Source of the DNA: Caldilineaceae bacterium
GTDB taxonomy: Bacteria > Chloroflexota > Anaerolineae > Caldilineales > Caldilineaceae
DNA: 59,124 bases
Reading direction: 5' to 3'
NCBI GenBank assembly: GCA_019637685.1
Contig: JAHBVF010000040.1
Span: forward strand, 1-59,124
Below the pieces are notes generated by a model that was not told the DNA's origin, searched no databases, and saw only the letters and a list, made by a program, of their open reading frames with translations. Below, piece after piece: positions 33,513-42,728 of the stretch (position 1 is the stretch's first letter; each line of letters opens with the position of its first letter). A program made the position numbers and the translations under genes.

Positions 33513-36500
33513 TTAGCCTCCGGGTGGGGCAGGCTGGGGTGAAACCGGGAAAGGTGTCGATTCCGGCGTAGGCAGGGGGGAAGCAGGCACGGGCGTGAAA
33601 TCCCCCGCTGGTACAGTGGGCACATCCATCGGTGTCGCCCACACAACCCAGCCTGGCTCAGCACTGTTATTCGCTACCAGCGGCGCAAAGAGCGGCGGTA
33701 TTCTGTTATCGATCATCAGAGGGAAATAGTGATGAAAGGCCGCAAACATCTGGCCGATGAGCGGATGCTTCTGGCCATAGATGTGCTCCACCAGTTCCCC
33801 CTGCACCCGAATGGGATGACCCGCGGCCAATCCCTGGGCCAGGCGCACATCGAACTGTACAGCCACCAGTCCCCGGGGCGGCAGCGTTCCACTCCACAGA
33901 ATACGCCCCCCCTCCGTCCGGCACTGGCCGATCCCACAGCGCAGGGTATCCGGCACAAAGCCCAGTTCCGACGGCAGGGGCAGGTTCATATCCACACCCA
34001 CCCCCTGCAAGCCCGTATTGCGCAGCAAAACAGTCACAGGGAAGCGGTCGCCCGGCTCTCTGGGCGCTGTGCCAAAATCTACCACAGAGGCGCTCAGATT
34101 TGTGCTGCGGGCATAGACCACCGCCGAACGGTCCAGCGCGGCCACCCCCGCGGCATCAATGCGGACGGTATTGGTCAGGGGTGTGCGGTCGGCCAGCACC
34201 GCGTCCAGCTCGGCGCGATAGGTCACCGTCATCCCATCCCCCGGCAACAGATCGCCCTGCCAAGTGATCAGCCCGCCACTCTCCCCACACCCGGCGCGGC
34301 TGCACGCCAGAGAGCCGTTTTCATAGACCAGCCCCGTTGGCAGCCTGTCGGCCAGGGTCGCGTTGCGCGCCAGCACCTGTCCCCGATTGGAAAGGGTGAT
34401 TGTATAGGCCACACTCGCCCCCGGCAGCAGTTCCCCGCGGCTGGCCTGCTTGGCCGAAGCTGTGAGATCGACTGACTGGGCCAGCAATTCTGCCGTGCGC
34501 GTGTAGGTTGTCCCCTGGCTCTGGATGGCGACAGTATTGGTGATACGGCTATTGACGGGCGTATCTTCTTTGACCCGCATCTGAAACGAAATCTTCTCAG
34601 ACGGGCTGTTCAGCACATCCCCCGGCGGCAGAAATGATACCGATGCCCCCGCGCCCAGCGCGCGCACACTGCCGTTGCACTGATAGGTGATGGACTGCCC
34701 CGTCTCCCGGCTGACCAGTCCAGTGGTGGACGATCCGCGCACGGCCTCCCCCAGGCGCAGGATATACACCTGAATCTGACCGCTTTCGTGGAGAACGATT
34801 TGGAAGTCCGTGTCAGGCGGGAAGGTGATGCCAAAAAATTCGTACCATTCGTCATAAAAACGGGCATCCGCCCACTGAAAAATCGTATACCGATCCGGCG
34901 CCTCGCCAAAGGTCTGCATATAGACCCTATCGTCCACGGCCAGGCTGGACCAGAGACCAGCGATCCGGGCGTAGTAATAGTCGCCATCGGGCAGCGGACA
35001 GCGGTTGTCCGCATTGGATGCGTACCCGTTATCGCCCAGCGTAATCTGCCCGTTTACATCCACACAGGCGGTTTGGTAGCTGGTGCCATAGAAAGGAAAA
35101 TCAAAGCCCAACTGCTGATTGCAGACCGCCTGATTCGTATCGAGCACTACCAGCTTCCCTGTCTTGCGGATGTCTTGCCAGGTGAAGGCAGCGGGCACAG
35201 CCGTCCCCCCGCCCAAATTGTCGGCCCACAGATAGTCACCGGACAAATTGACAAAACCGGGGCGGCTGACCCCGGCAGGGCCGCTCCAGCGCAGGGTATG
35301 GCTGCCTGGGTCATAGCTGGACACTCCGGTATTCTGCTGCACACTGTCGGCCACCAGTTCCAGCATGGCGGGCAAAAGATCGGTGAAAGATGCCTGCCCC
35401 CCCACAGGTGTTCGGCTGTGGAGATCAATCGTATAGGTGAAAATGTCACCGGCCTTTGCCAGCGGACTGCTCACCAGTTTGGCGCTGGCCGAAAAATCGG
35501 GCAGGAAGAATTGGGAGACAACCTGGCGAGTGAGGGTGCGGTCCCGGCCATTGTTCATCGCGACTGTATGGGTGATGCGATCCCCTGGCTGCCAGACTCC
35601 GGCGTTCAGCGTAGTGACATAGGAGAAACGCACGGGCGGCGCATTGGCTGGCAGCGATCCGCTCCATTCCACAGCGTGGGCTTCTGTCCAGGTCGCGCCG
35701 GGCAAGGAGGGTACGGGGAATCCAGCGAAGCTCTGGTTGGGATGCAGAGGCGCCACCAGCCGCACATTGGGCTGGTCCTGTTCCGTGCTGTGCAATTCCA
35801 CCGTATAGACAATCAGCCCATCCGGGCCAACTGCCGTCTGCTGGTTGATCAGCCCCGACTCGCAGAAGCTCCCGGAGAGGCGCAGGGTTTCGTGGCTGAT
35901 GTCGGATAGCAGTCCGCCAGCCAAATAGAGACTACCCTCCAGATAGACCGCGCCCATAAAATCCTGATCATCGCCCAGTGTCGCGTTGACCGTTGACCAG
36001 ATTCCGGTGGCCGTATTGTACCGTTCCACCAGATCGCCTCCCCCGTCACCGCCGATCAGATAGATATAGCCATCCGGGGCCGCGGCCATCTGCGCGCCCA
36101 CGCGCCCGCGCAGGGGGGAACGGATGGACGTCCAACTGTTTGTGGATGGCGAATAGCGCACGGCTGAATCCGAATCGGGAAGGCCGCCGGTCAGATAGAT
36201 TCCGTCATTGAAGACCGCCACCGCGCCCAATGCCTGTTGCCCGCCTGCCATTTCTCCCATATCCTGCCATTGGTTTGTAGACGGATCGTAGACCAGAAAA
36301 CCGTCGGAGATACTCAGGCCATCGAAGCCGCCAAAAACATAGAATTTGCCCCCGGCCGCGGCCCCGCTGGCAAAGTAGAGTGACCGGGGCATTGGCGCGC
36401 CCAGCGACCAGACATCGGTCTTCGTATCGTAAATATAGAGGGTATCCCGCGGGCCATCATTTTCGGCGCCCAGGTCAACACCGCCCGCCACATAGACCCG

Positions 36501-39500
36501 ATCCCCGATCGCGGCAGACGCGGCAAAGCTGAGTTCTACAGGCAGAGGTGCTCTGGGTTCCCACCTGCCCACGCAGGGATCAAACCAAAGATGCTCGGCA
36601 ATTGCTTTGTCAGTTCGGGCGTCTGTCACGCCGCCGATCACCCGATAGCCCTGGGCCGCGGCCACAGTGCTTTGGCCGTAGCGAGTCGCAGGCAAAGGCT
36701 CGGCCGCGCGCCACTGGGTCATCTGTCGGGTTTCAAAGGTCAACTGTTGGTTGGGCACAGGCAGATTGAGGGAGGCCACAGTCACAGTCACGCTATCCAC
36801 TGCACCCAACTGGCTGTCGTAGGGAATATCCACGGCCACATCAACGAGATTGCTGGAGCAGGGCGGCAGTTCCAGCGTGGACGGCAAGGGCGCGCCTTGA
36901 AATGTCAGGTGTGTGGGCCACTGATTGCCCTGAATCTGCACTGCCAAACGCAGGGGTTGACTGCTCAGATTGGAAAGGGAAAGGCTGTACGAGAGATTTG
37001 CCCCCGCTTCACCGGTTCCACCAGCCGCTTCGGAAGAGAGATAAAAAGTATCCGGCTTCTTCCCGCCCATCAGCCACGCCAGGCTGGCATCCAACAGACG
37101 GGTCCAGTCCGGTTGAGTCTGGTCGGCCCTGGGCACCAGATTTTCCAAACCCGCGGCCAGATAGACAGCCCGATAGGAGGCATTGCACGGGGCCACTGCC
37201 AGAGCAGCCGCCTGCTCCGACTCGCCGTAGCGCAAAATGGGGAAGGCAAAGCCGCCGGCCCGGGGAATGACAGCATCCGGCGTGAAGGGAAGCACACCGT
37301 TGTTATAGCCGTAGAGAGAGCCGTTCATCAGTTCCAATTTTAGGCCGCTGAGAAAGTCTGACGCGGCCAAGGCCGTGCCCACAGAACCGCCCCTGTCCCG
37401 CACATAGGCGGCCTGGAGATAGGCGTTGAGCAGTTTGCTCTCCCGGTCGGCGTAGGCCAGGTCCTGACCGGAAATGAGCAGCCGTCCGCCACCGTCCAGA
37501 AATTCGATGAGCGCGGGTTCGGCCCCGATTTCGCCCGGCGACCCCTGATTGCAAGTGTCGTTGGCACAGTAGCTCTGTATCCAGATCACCACATCATAGC
37601 GTTTGAGTGTAGCAGCCGAGGGAAGGCCGTAGAGAGTCGAACCGTCCGGGCCTGCTTTTATGTCAAAAAAGCTATTGTACTGAATCCGCCACAACAGGTA
37701 TTGATAGTTTTCCGCGTCCAGGCCGCGGGTGAAAAATCCATGCACCGGCCACCCTTGAAAGAAGCCACCCAGCGAACTGGTATCCACCAGCAAAATGGAA
37801 GGGGCGGACTTCAACACAAAATTCACCACTGCCCCCACCCCCGGCGTTTGGACCGGTTGGCGTGCAATTTTGTGCTTGTGAGCTTCCGCAACCAGTTCGT
37901 CGGGTCCCAGAGGCAGGGAGAGGGCATAGCGACCGTCACTGGCTGTGCGGGTCTGCACTGCCGGGTTGCCTTTGGCGTAGACCAGCGCATTTGCCACCGG
38001 CCCCTGGGCATCTGCCACCACACCCGTCACGGTTGCCCGGGGCTTGGAAAGGAGAGCAAAATCGGTGAGAGAGAGCGCGCCAGCTATCACCCGATGGGTC
38101 CCCACCGCTGTGGTTTCATATCCCCAGCCGGAAAGGGTAACCTCATACTCACCCGCGGGCACAGTCAGGGAATAGAGACCCGACGCGTCGGCGCGTGCGC
38201 TGAAATGCCGCTCGCTCGCCGGCTGATAGGCCACAATCTGTATGCCAGGCACAGGCGTTTTGTATTCCGCATCCAAAATCTGCCCCTGCAAATCACCGGC
38301 TGTCAGCCCCAGTTGCACGGCGGCATAGGCATCGATACGGCCATAGCCAAAGAAGTTGTCCGGGCCAGGGTCGCCCAAATCAACCGCAGAAAGCATCATC
38401 AGTTGCTCTAACTCGTCCACATTGAAATCCCGCACCCCGTCCTGCAAATCCGCCGAGACCAGCAGCGCAATCAGACCGGCCACGTGGGGCGCGGCCATGG
38501 AAGTGCCGCTGTATTCGTCATAGCCGGAACTGTCCACAGACGAACGCACATACGAGCCGGGCGCGGTCAACTCCGGCTTCTGTTCCCCCGGATAGATAGA
38601 AGGTCCCTGCGCGCTGAAATAGGCCAAACTGTCATATTCAGTGGTTGCCCCCACAGTGATAGCCTCGGGCGCGTTGCCCGGCGTGCCGATGGACCCCGGC
38701 CCGGCAGACGGATTGCCCGCGGCAAAGACGGGCGCAATCCCGGCCCGCCGCAGCACCTGCAAAATTGGCCGAAAGGTGTCGTCGACTGGATTGGCCGACC
38801 CCCAGGAATTGTTGATGGCATCCGGCGCTTTGGAACAGTCCGCGGTGGACAGATCACCGGTCAGATCCGTGGGGCACAGAAACCATTGAAAGGCTTTGAT
38901 GCCGCCGATGTCATCCCGGACACCGCCCGGCATTGTGGAGCCACAAATGCCGGGGACCGCAATCCAGCGGGCATCGGGAGCCATGCCAACCGTTGGCCCA
39001 TTGGACCCGCCCGTGCCTCCCACCATTGTACCCATTGTGTGGGTTCCGTGGGTGGAGTAGTCACAATCTGCCGGGGTGTCCGTGGCGCTTGGCCCCAAAT
39101 TGCCGTTGGGATAGAGCGTGCCGTCGGGCACAAACCAGTTGTAATTGTGATTGAATACCCCATTCTCGTTGCCCCGGTATTGGTTCACCAGCGCGGGGTG
39201 TTTGTAGTTGACACCCGTATCAAAACCACCCACCACCGCGCCCGCGCCCCGAATACCCAACTCCGTGTGGACCCGATCGGCCTCCACCAATTTCAGATTC
39301 CAATAGTAAAGGGACGTTGCCCTGCTTTGGTTATCCGTGTCAGGCGGGGCGGCCTCTGGCTGCCCAGCTGCTTCCACCTCTGGCACTGGGCGCAAAGGCA
39401 CAAGCGGATAGTTGGCAACTATCCGCGCCACGTCATCCCGCTGGGCCAGGGCGGCCACACTGGCAATATCCCCCTCCACAGCCAGAGCGTTCACAATGAA

Positions 39501-40112
39501 AAAGGGCTGAAACCCAGCCACGCTGGGGGGTGCGCCCTGGCGGGTTGCGCTGCGCTCGACCAGAAGCTGACGGACAGATGCCTGGCTGCGCTGGGCTGTG
39601 GCGCGCAGAGAGGCCACCAGTGCGGAGCGGCGGTCGGCCTGGCTGGCATATACAGACTCGTCCAGGCGAGCGGTATCCGCGCGCTCGCGCATATAGACAA
39701 GAAAGCGGGTCTGTTGACGGGGCAGCGTGGGCAGAGATTTTTCGCCCAGCCGTGGCTCCACACTTTTATTCAGATGTACACTGCTGTTCAGATACGCCGG
39801 GGAGACTTCACCCCGCAGTTCTGCCAATATCCGGCCATCCACTTTGGCCTGAATCTCCGGGGCCAGGGCCTGCCACGCGGCCCAGGCCGCGTCTGCCTCA
39901 CGCGGCGCGGGCGTGTCGGTGGGAGATGGGCCGGGAGATTGGGGCACTTCCGGGCTTGCATCTGCAGGGCTAAGGGAGAGGCCGGACAGAGCCAGCCAGA
40001 GCACAAGCAAGAGCAGCCCACGCACAAACCAGACTGTGGGTAAAGCGCGACGCGAAAACAGGCGCAAATATCCAGCACGCAAACCGCGGGGGCACACCGA
40101 ATGACCGGACAT
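33513..40112 (-). CDS. Giant secreted S8 subtilase with kelch and DUF11 repeats
   Basis: 2199 aa from ATG 40112 (GGAG 9 nt upstream). A signal segment (WFVRGLLLLVLWLALSGLSL) is followed by a propeptide, then a peptidase S8 domain with the full triad: FDTGVNYKHPAL (Asp), YSTHGTHTMGTM (His), YSGTSMAAPHVAGL (Ser, about 545). Next come two carboxypeptidase-regulatory-like beta domains (LQGQILDAEYKTPVPG; ATVTGVVADAQGPVAN), a domain naming a gated 'ILLVDTSS' strand, kelch repeats (about 1150-1420), and three or more DUF11-type repeats (AKLVSSPLAKAGDIFTYTIDL; ASRGELLPGASVAYTITLSN). The end is Pro-rich. No sortase motif or membrane anchor is visible at the C-terminus. It probably acts on extracellular proteins. 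Confidence 0.9.
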   Translation of the reverse strand: MSGHSVCPRGLRAGYLRLFSRRALPTVWFVRGLLLLVLWLALSGLSLSPADASPEVPQSPGPSPTDTPAPREADAAWAAWQALAPEIQAKVDGRILAELRGEVSPAYLNSSVHLNKSVEPRLGEKSLPTLPRQQTRFLVYMRERADTARLDESVYASQADRRSALVASLRATAQRSQASVRQLLVERSATRQGAPPSVAGFQPFFIVNALAVEGDIASVAALAQRDDVARIVANYPLVPLRPVPEVEAAGQPEAAPPDTDNQSRATSLYYWNLKLVEADRVHTELGIRGAGAVVGGFDTGVNYKHPALVNQYRGNENGVFNHNYNWFVPDGTLYPNGNLGPSATDTPADCDYSTHGTHTMGTMVGGTGGSNGPTVGMAPDARWIAVPGICGSTMPGGVRDDIGGIKAFQWFLCPTDLTGDLSTADCSKAPDAINNSWGSANPVDDTFRPILQVLRRAGIAPVFAAGNPSAGPGSIGTPGNAPEAITVGATTEYDSLAYFSAQGPSIYPGEQKPELTAPGSYVRSSVDSSGYDEYSGTSMAAPHVAGLIALLVSADLQDGVRDFNVDELEQLMMLSAVDLGDPGPDNFFGYGRIDAYAAVQLGLTAGDLQGQILDAEYKTPVPGIQIVAYQPASERHFSARADASGLYSLTVPAGEYEVTLSGWGYETTAVGTHRVIAGALSLTDFALLSKPRATVTGVVADAQGPVANALVYAKGNPAVQTRTASDGRYALSLPLGPDELVAEAHKHKIARQPVQTPGVGAVVNFVLKSAPSILLVDTSSLGGFFQGWPVHGFFTRGLDAENYQYLLWRIQYNSFFDIKAGPDGSTLYGLPSAATLKRYDVVIWIQSYCANDTCNQGSPGEIGAEPALIEFLDGGGRLLISGQDLAYADRESKLLNAYLQAAYVRDRGGSVGTALAASDFLSGLKLELMNGSLYGYNNGVLPFTPDAVIPRAGGFAFPILRYGESEQAAALAVAPCNASYRAVYLAAGLENLVPRADQTQPDWTRLLDASLAWLMGGKKPDTFYLSSEAAGGTGEAGANLSYSLSLSNLSSQPLRLAVQIQGNQWPTHLTFQGAPLPSTLELPPCSSNLVDVAVDIPYDSQLGAVDSVTVTVASLNLPVPNQQLTFETRQMTQWRAAEPLPATRYGQSTVAAAQGYRVIGGVTDARTDKAIAEHLWFDPCVGRWEPRAPLPVELSFAASAAIGDRVYVAGGVDLGAENDGPRDTLYIYDTKTDVWSLGAPMPRSLYFASGAAAGGKFYVFGGFDGLSISDGFLVYDPSTNQWQDMGEMAGGQQALGAVAVFNDGIYLTGGLPDSDSAVRYSPSTNSWTSIRSPLRGRVGAQMAAAPDGYIYLIGGDGGGDLVERYNTATGIWSTVNATLGDDQDFMGAVYLEGSLYLAGGLLSDISHETLRLSGSFCESGLINQQTAVGPDGLIVYTVELHSTEQDQPNVRLVAPLHPNQSFAGFPVPSLPGATWTEAHAVEWSGSLPANAPPVRFSYVTTLNAGVWQPGDRITHTVAMNNGRDRTLTRQVVSQFFLPDFSASAKLVSSPLAKAGDIFTYTIDLHSRTPVGGQASFTDLLPAMLELVADSVQQNTGVSSYDPGSHTLRWSGPAGVSRPGFVNLSGDYLWADNLGGGTAVPAAFTWQDIRKTGKLVVLDTNQAVCNQQLGFDFPFYGTSYQTACVDVNGQITLGDNGYASNADNRCPLPDGDYYYARIAGLWSSLAVDDRVYMQTFGEAPDRYTIFQWADARFYDEWYEFFGITFPPDTDFQIVLHESGQIQVYILRLGEAVRGSSTTGLVSRETGQSITYQCNGSVRALGAGASVSFLPPGDVLNSPSEKISFQMRVKEDTPVNSRITNTVAIQSQGTTYTRTAELLAQSVDLTASAKQASRGELLPGASVAYTITLSNRGQVLARNATLADRLPTGLVYENGSLACSRAGCGESGGLITWQGDLLPGDGMTVTYRAELDAVLADRTPLTNTVRIDAAGVAALDRSAVVYARSTNLSASVVDFGTAPREPGDRFPVTVLLRNTGLQGVGVDMNLPLPSELGFVPDTLRCGIGQCRTEGGRILWSGTLPPRGLVAVQFDVRLAQGLAAGHPIRVQGELVEHIYGQKHPLIGQMFAAFHHYFPLMIDNRIPPLFAPLVANNSAEPGWVVWATPMDVPTVPAGDFTPVPASPLPTPESTPFPVSPQPAPPGG

Positions 40113-40142
40113 AACGGGAATCTCCAAAGAAGAATATAAAAG

Positions 40143-40168
40143 GTCCACCCGCCAGATGGCGGGCGGAC
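40143..40168 (-). terminator. Terminator between muramidase and protease genes
   Basis: A 12-bp stem (GTCCGCCCGCCA / TGGCGGGTGGAC on the minus strand) with a 2-nt loop, followed by CTTTTAT. It ends the muramidase transcript 30 nt before the protease start. Confidence 0.75.
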
Positions 40169-40263
40169 GATCGACGGGTCGTTCGGTGCAAGGAGGAAGC
40201 GATGAAGTGGCGGACCCGGTTGAGTCGAAGTGGCGGGCAGTTATTTGACCAGAGCAGCAATAC

Positions 40264-41817
40264 TTACCAGGGCAACTGTTCGTAGCGATCCAGCAAACCC
40301 TCTAACTCCGCGATCTTGGCTCGAAAAGCGCTGCTCATCTGTTCCGGGCGAACGAGAAAATAGCCAGCGAGTCCCGCCAGCCCAACCAGCAGGCTGAAGA
40401 TCCCACCCAGAACGCTGCCCGCAACCAGCAAGCCCAGACCAGTCACAATTGTCAGCAGAGTGACCACCAACAACGCCTGGTGATAGAGCAGGGCGCGCCG
40501 CTGGTCCGCCAGCAGGCCAGCCAGTTGGCGGCGCAGGGCCACCCGATCTTCTTCGGTCGGGCTGCGAGGCAGGTCAAAGTCCACAGACGGGTCGGGCCGG
40601 GAGCCGGGCACTAGGCCAATGCCCCGGGTGTCGGATTTTTTCTCCGCCCACAGACGCTCGAAGATATCTACCCGTTCCTGGATGATCGCCGCGTAGACCG
40701 GGGCCTGGCCGGGGCCGTTGTAGAGACCGGCAAAGACGGGGTAGTCCCGGCCGCGCAGGGGGGAAACGCCCCCTTTGCTGCGTACAAAGTCGAAAAAGCC
40801 AAAAATTTGTCTGGCTTCGCCACTGGCAAAGGCATCAAACATTGCATCCGCCTGGGGATAGCCCACGGCCACAGCATTGAAGCCCATAATTTGGGGCAAT
40901 CCCATACTGATGGATTCCCGGGCCGCGCGCCGATCCAATCCAGACGCAAAGGTGAGGACTTCCCACTCCTTCTGCTGATTGCCATGAAATCCCTGCCAGG
41001 CCGCGCCCGGATCGGGCCGCCACAGGTGACCTTTCCAGGTCTGGCCGGGGGCATAGGCAAAGTGGCGGTCAAAACGCTCCTGATTGTTGCGTCCCCAGCG
41101 GTCGTAGAAAATATGGTTCTCAAAGCGGATAATCATCCGTTGCCCGTTGGGGCCGGGCGCAAAGCCCCGCCCACCGGATTCAGCCAGCAGCACGGCCAGG
41201 GCCACAGAAGGGTGGATATCCAGTTCGTTGCACAGGACGACCAGCAGACCGCCATAGCGGTTCCACAAATCGGCCACAGCAAAGAGCAGCGTGCCCTGGG
41301 CCAGGCGGGAGGTGTCGAGCATCTGGTCGGGCAGGGGGGGCAGCGCAATGCGCAGCAGTTCGGGCTGCACTGCCAGGAGACGACTTTTGACAGGTTGATG
41401 GGGCAGCTTTACGTAATCCCGGTGGACATAGCCCTGTCGCCCGTCTACTTGCACGTGGACCCAATCGCCCGCCTCGCCCATCACCGAAAGGTTGCTGTCC
41501 GGCGGCAATGTCTGCAATGTGCTGTATTGGGTTCCGGGGCCACTGCGCAGGTTCAGGTGGCCCAGGGTGAGGGCGGTTGTGTTTTGGCGACGGGCCAGAG
41601 ATTCGATGAGCTTGCGTTGGATATTCTTCTTTTCGTCGTCGGCTAATCCCGACAGACTGACCAGCGGGTTGCCCCTATACTCACCAGTCCGATCGTAGAA
41701 CAACTCCCACAAATTTGCCCGTTCGATGAGATCAAAGCGATTGGTCTCTGTCTCTTGAGCAGCCAGATAAATAGAATCCAACATTAGCTGATTGGTGATC
41801 CGGTCGCTCACAGTCAT
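40264..41817 (-). CDS. SH3b and N-acetylmuramidase (DUF3380) protein with C-terminal membrane hairpin
   Basis: 517 aa. The N-terminal helical region (about 1-75) has no signal peptide. An SH3b domain follows (GHLNLRSGPGTQYSTLQTLPP, about 85-140). A muramidase domain of the DUF3380/PF11860 family spans about 190-385: LAVLLAESGGRGF (catalytic Glu), MIIRFENHIFYDRWG, SISMGLPQIMGFN and YPVFAGLYNGPGQ. Near the C-terminus two membrane helices (ALLVVTLLTIVTGLGLLVAG; LGGIFSLLVGLAGLAGYFLV) form a hairpin. It should cleave the glycan strand of peptidoglycan, as in phage endolysins. Topology is puzzling because both ends would lie on the same side. AAAGGG precedes the ATG. Confidence 0.82.
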   Translation of the reverse strand: MTVSDRITNQLMLDSIYLAAQETETNRFDLIERANLWELFYDRTGEYRGNPLVSLSGLADDEKKNIQRKLIESLARRQNTTALTLGHLNLRSGPGTQYSTLQTLPPDSNLSVMGEAGDWVHVQVDGRQGYVHRDYVKLPHQPVKSRLLAVQPELLRIALPPLPDQMLDTSRLAQGTLLFAVADLWNRYGGLLVVLCNELDIHPSVALAVLLAESGGRGFAPGPNGQRMIIRFENHIFYDRWGRNNQERFDRHFAYAPGQTWKGHLWRPDPGAAWQGFHGNQQKEWEVLTFASGLDRRAARESISMGLPQIMGFNAVAVGYPQADAMFDAFASGEARQIFGFFDFVRSKGGVSPLRGRDYPVFAGLYNGPGQAPVYAAIIQERVDIFERLWAEKKSDTRGIGLVPGSRPDPSVDFDLPRSPTEEDRVALRRQLAGLLADQRRALLYHQALLVVTLLTIVTGLGLLVAGSVLGGIFSLLVGLAGLAGYFLVRPEQMSSAFRAKIAELEGLLDRYEQLPW

Positions 41818-42010
41818 TGCCCTTTCTGCCAGCCAGCCCAGGCTGCCCCAGAGGGATCCACCGGGGAATCGTCGCTGGAATTCAGTGTGTCACAAAATTG
41901 CCAGCCTGTGGAGCCGTAGTCTGGACAGCAGGCTTGCGGACAAGTTTACAACAGTAAGGCGCAAAAATCCAGCAGCATTTTTTGTTCAGATCATCTGTTC
42001 AGGCAAAGAG

Positions 42011-42655
42011 TCAACTAAGCGCAGCCAAAGCCGCTGTGTACAGCTCGCTCAGTTCATCGGGCGCGGATACACCGAAGCCCAGGTCCTGCAACAGTCCGTC
42101 CTGAATGTCATAGATCCAGCCGTGAACCGATAAAGATTGCCCGCGCTCCCACGCATCGCCAACAATTGTTGTCTGGCAAACGTTTTGCACCTGCTCCAGG
42201 ATATTAAGTTCGCAGAGCCGGGCCACCCGCTCCTCCTCGGTGGGCAGCGTGGCCAGACGGGCCGCGTGTTTGTGGGCCACGTCCTGAATGTGACGCAGCC
42301 AGTTGTCGATCAATCCCAAGCGGCTGTGCAGCAGAGCAGCCCGCACGCCGCCACAGCCGTAGTGACCGCAGACAATAATGTGCTTTACTTTCAACACATC
42401 CACAGCAAACTGCATGACGGAAAGACAGTTCAGATCGGTATGCACGACCAAATTGGATACATTGCGATGGACGAACAATTCGCCTGGCAACATACCCACA
42501 ATCTGGTTGGCCGGGACTCGGCTGTCCGCACAGCCGATCCACAGATACTCTGGACTCTGCTGGCGGGCCAGGGTGTGAAAGAAGCCAGGCTGATCCTTTT
42601 CCATTTGGCCGGCCCACGCCTGGTTCTTGGCAAAAACATGGGGAAGTACACGCAT
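42011..42655 (-). CDS. can: Beta-class carbonic anhydrase
   Basis: 214 aa. Zinc ligands and catalytic dyad sit at the same numbers as in E. coli Can: Cys42, Asp44, Arg46 (GCADSRVPAN), His98 and Cys101 (VCGHYGCGGVRAA). VSNLVVHTDLNCLSVMQFAVDVL is the conserved core. It interconverts CO2 and bicarbonate in the cytoplasm. AGGAG lies 14 nt before the ATG, slightly far; a TTG four codons upstream would be too close. It is divergent from the FGGY kinase gene. The 193 nt downstream contain no gene. Confidence 0.95.
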   Translation of the reverse strand: MRVLPHVFAKNQAWAGQMEKDQPGFFHTLARQQSPEYLWIGCADSRVPANQIVGMLPGELFVHRNVSNLVVHTDLNCLSVMQFAVDVLKVKHIIVCGHYGCGGVRAALLHSRLGLIDNWLRHIQDVAHKHAARLATLPTEEERVARLCELNILEQVQNVCQTTIVGDAWERGQSLSVHGWIYDIQDGLLQDLGFGVSAPDELSELYTAALAALS

Positions 42656-42728
42656 GATGGTTTGCAATGCTCCTGAAAAAGAGGTTAAATGAGGGTCAGT
42701 TTTCCATCCCCGCACAGGAATGACACTT

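Noticed and set aside
38484..40043. Plus-strand open frame of over 500 codons opposite the subtilase
   Set aside because: It mirrors the S8 domain on the other strand, where triad motifs are perfect; no recognisable protein.
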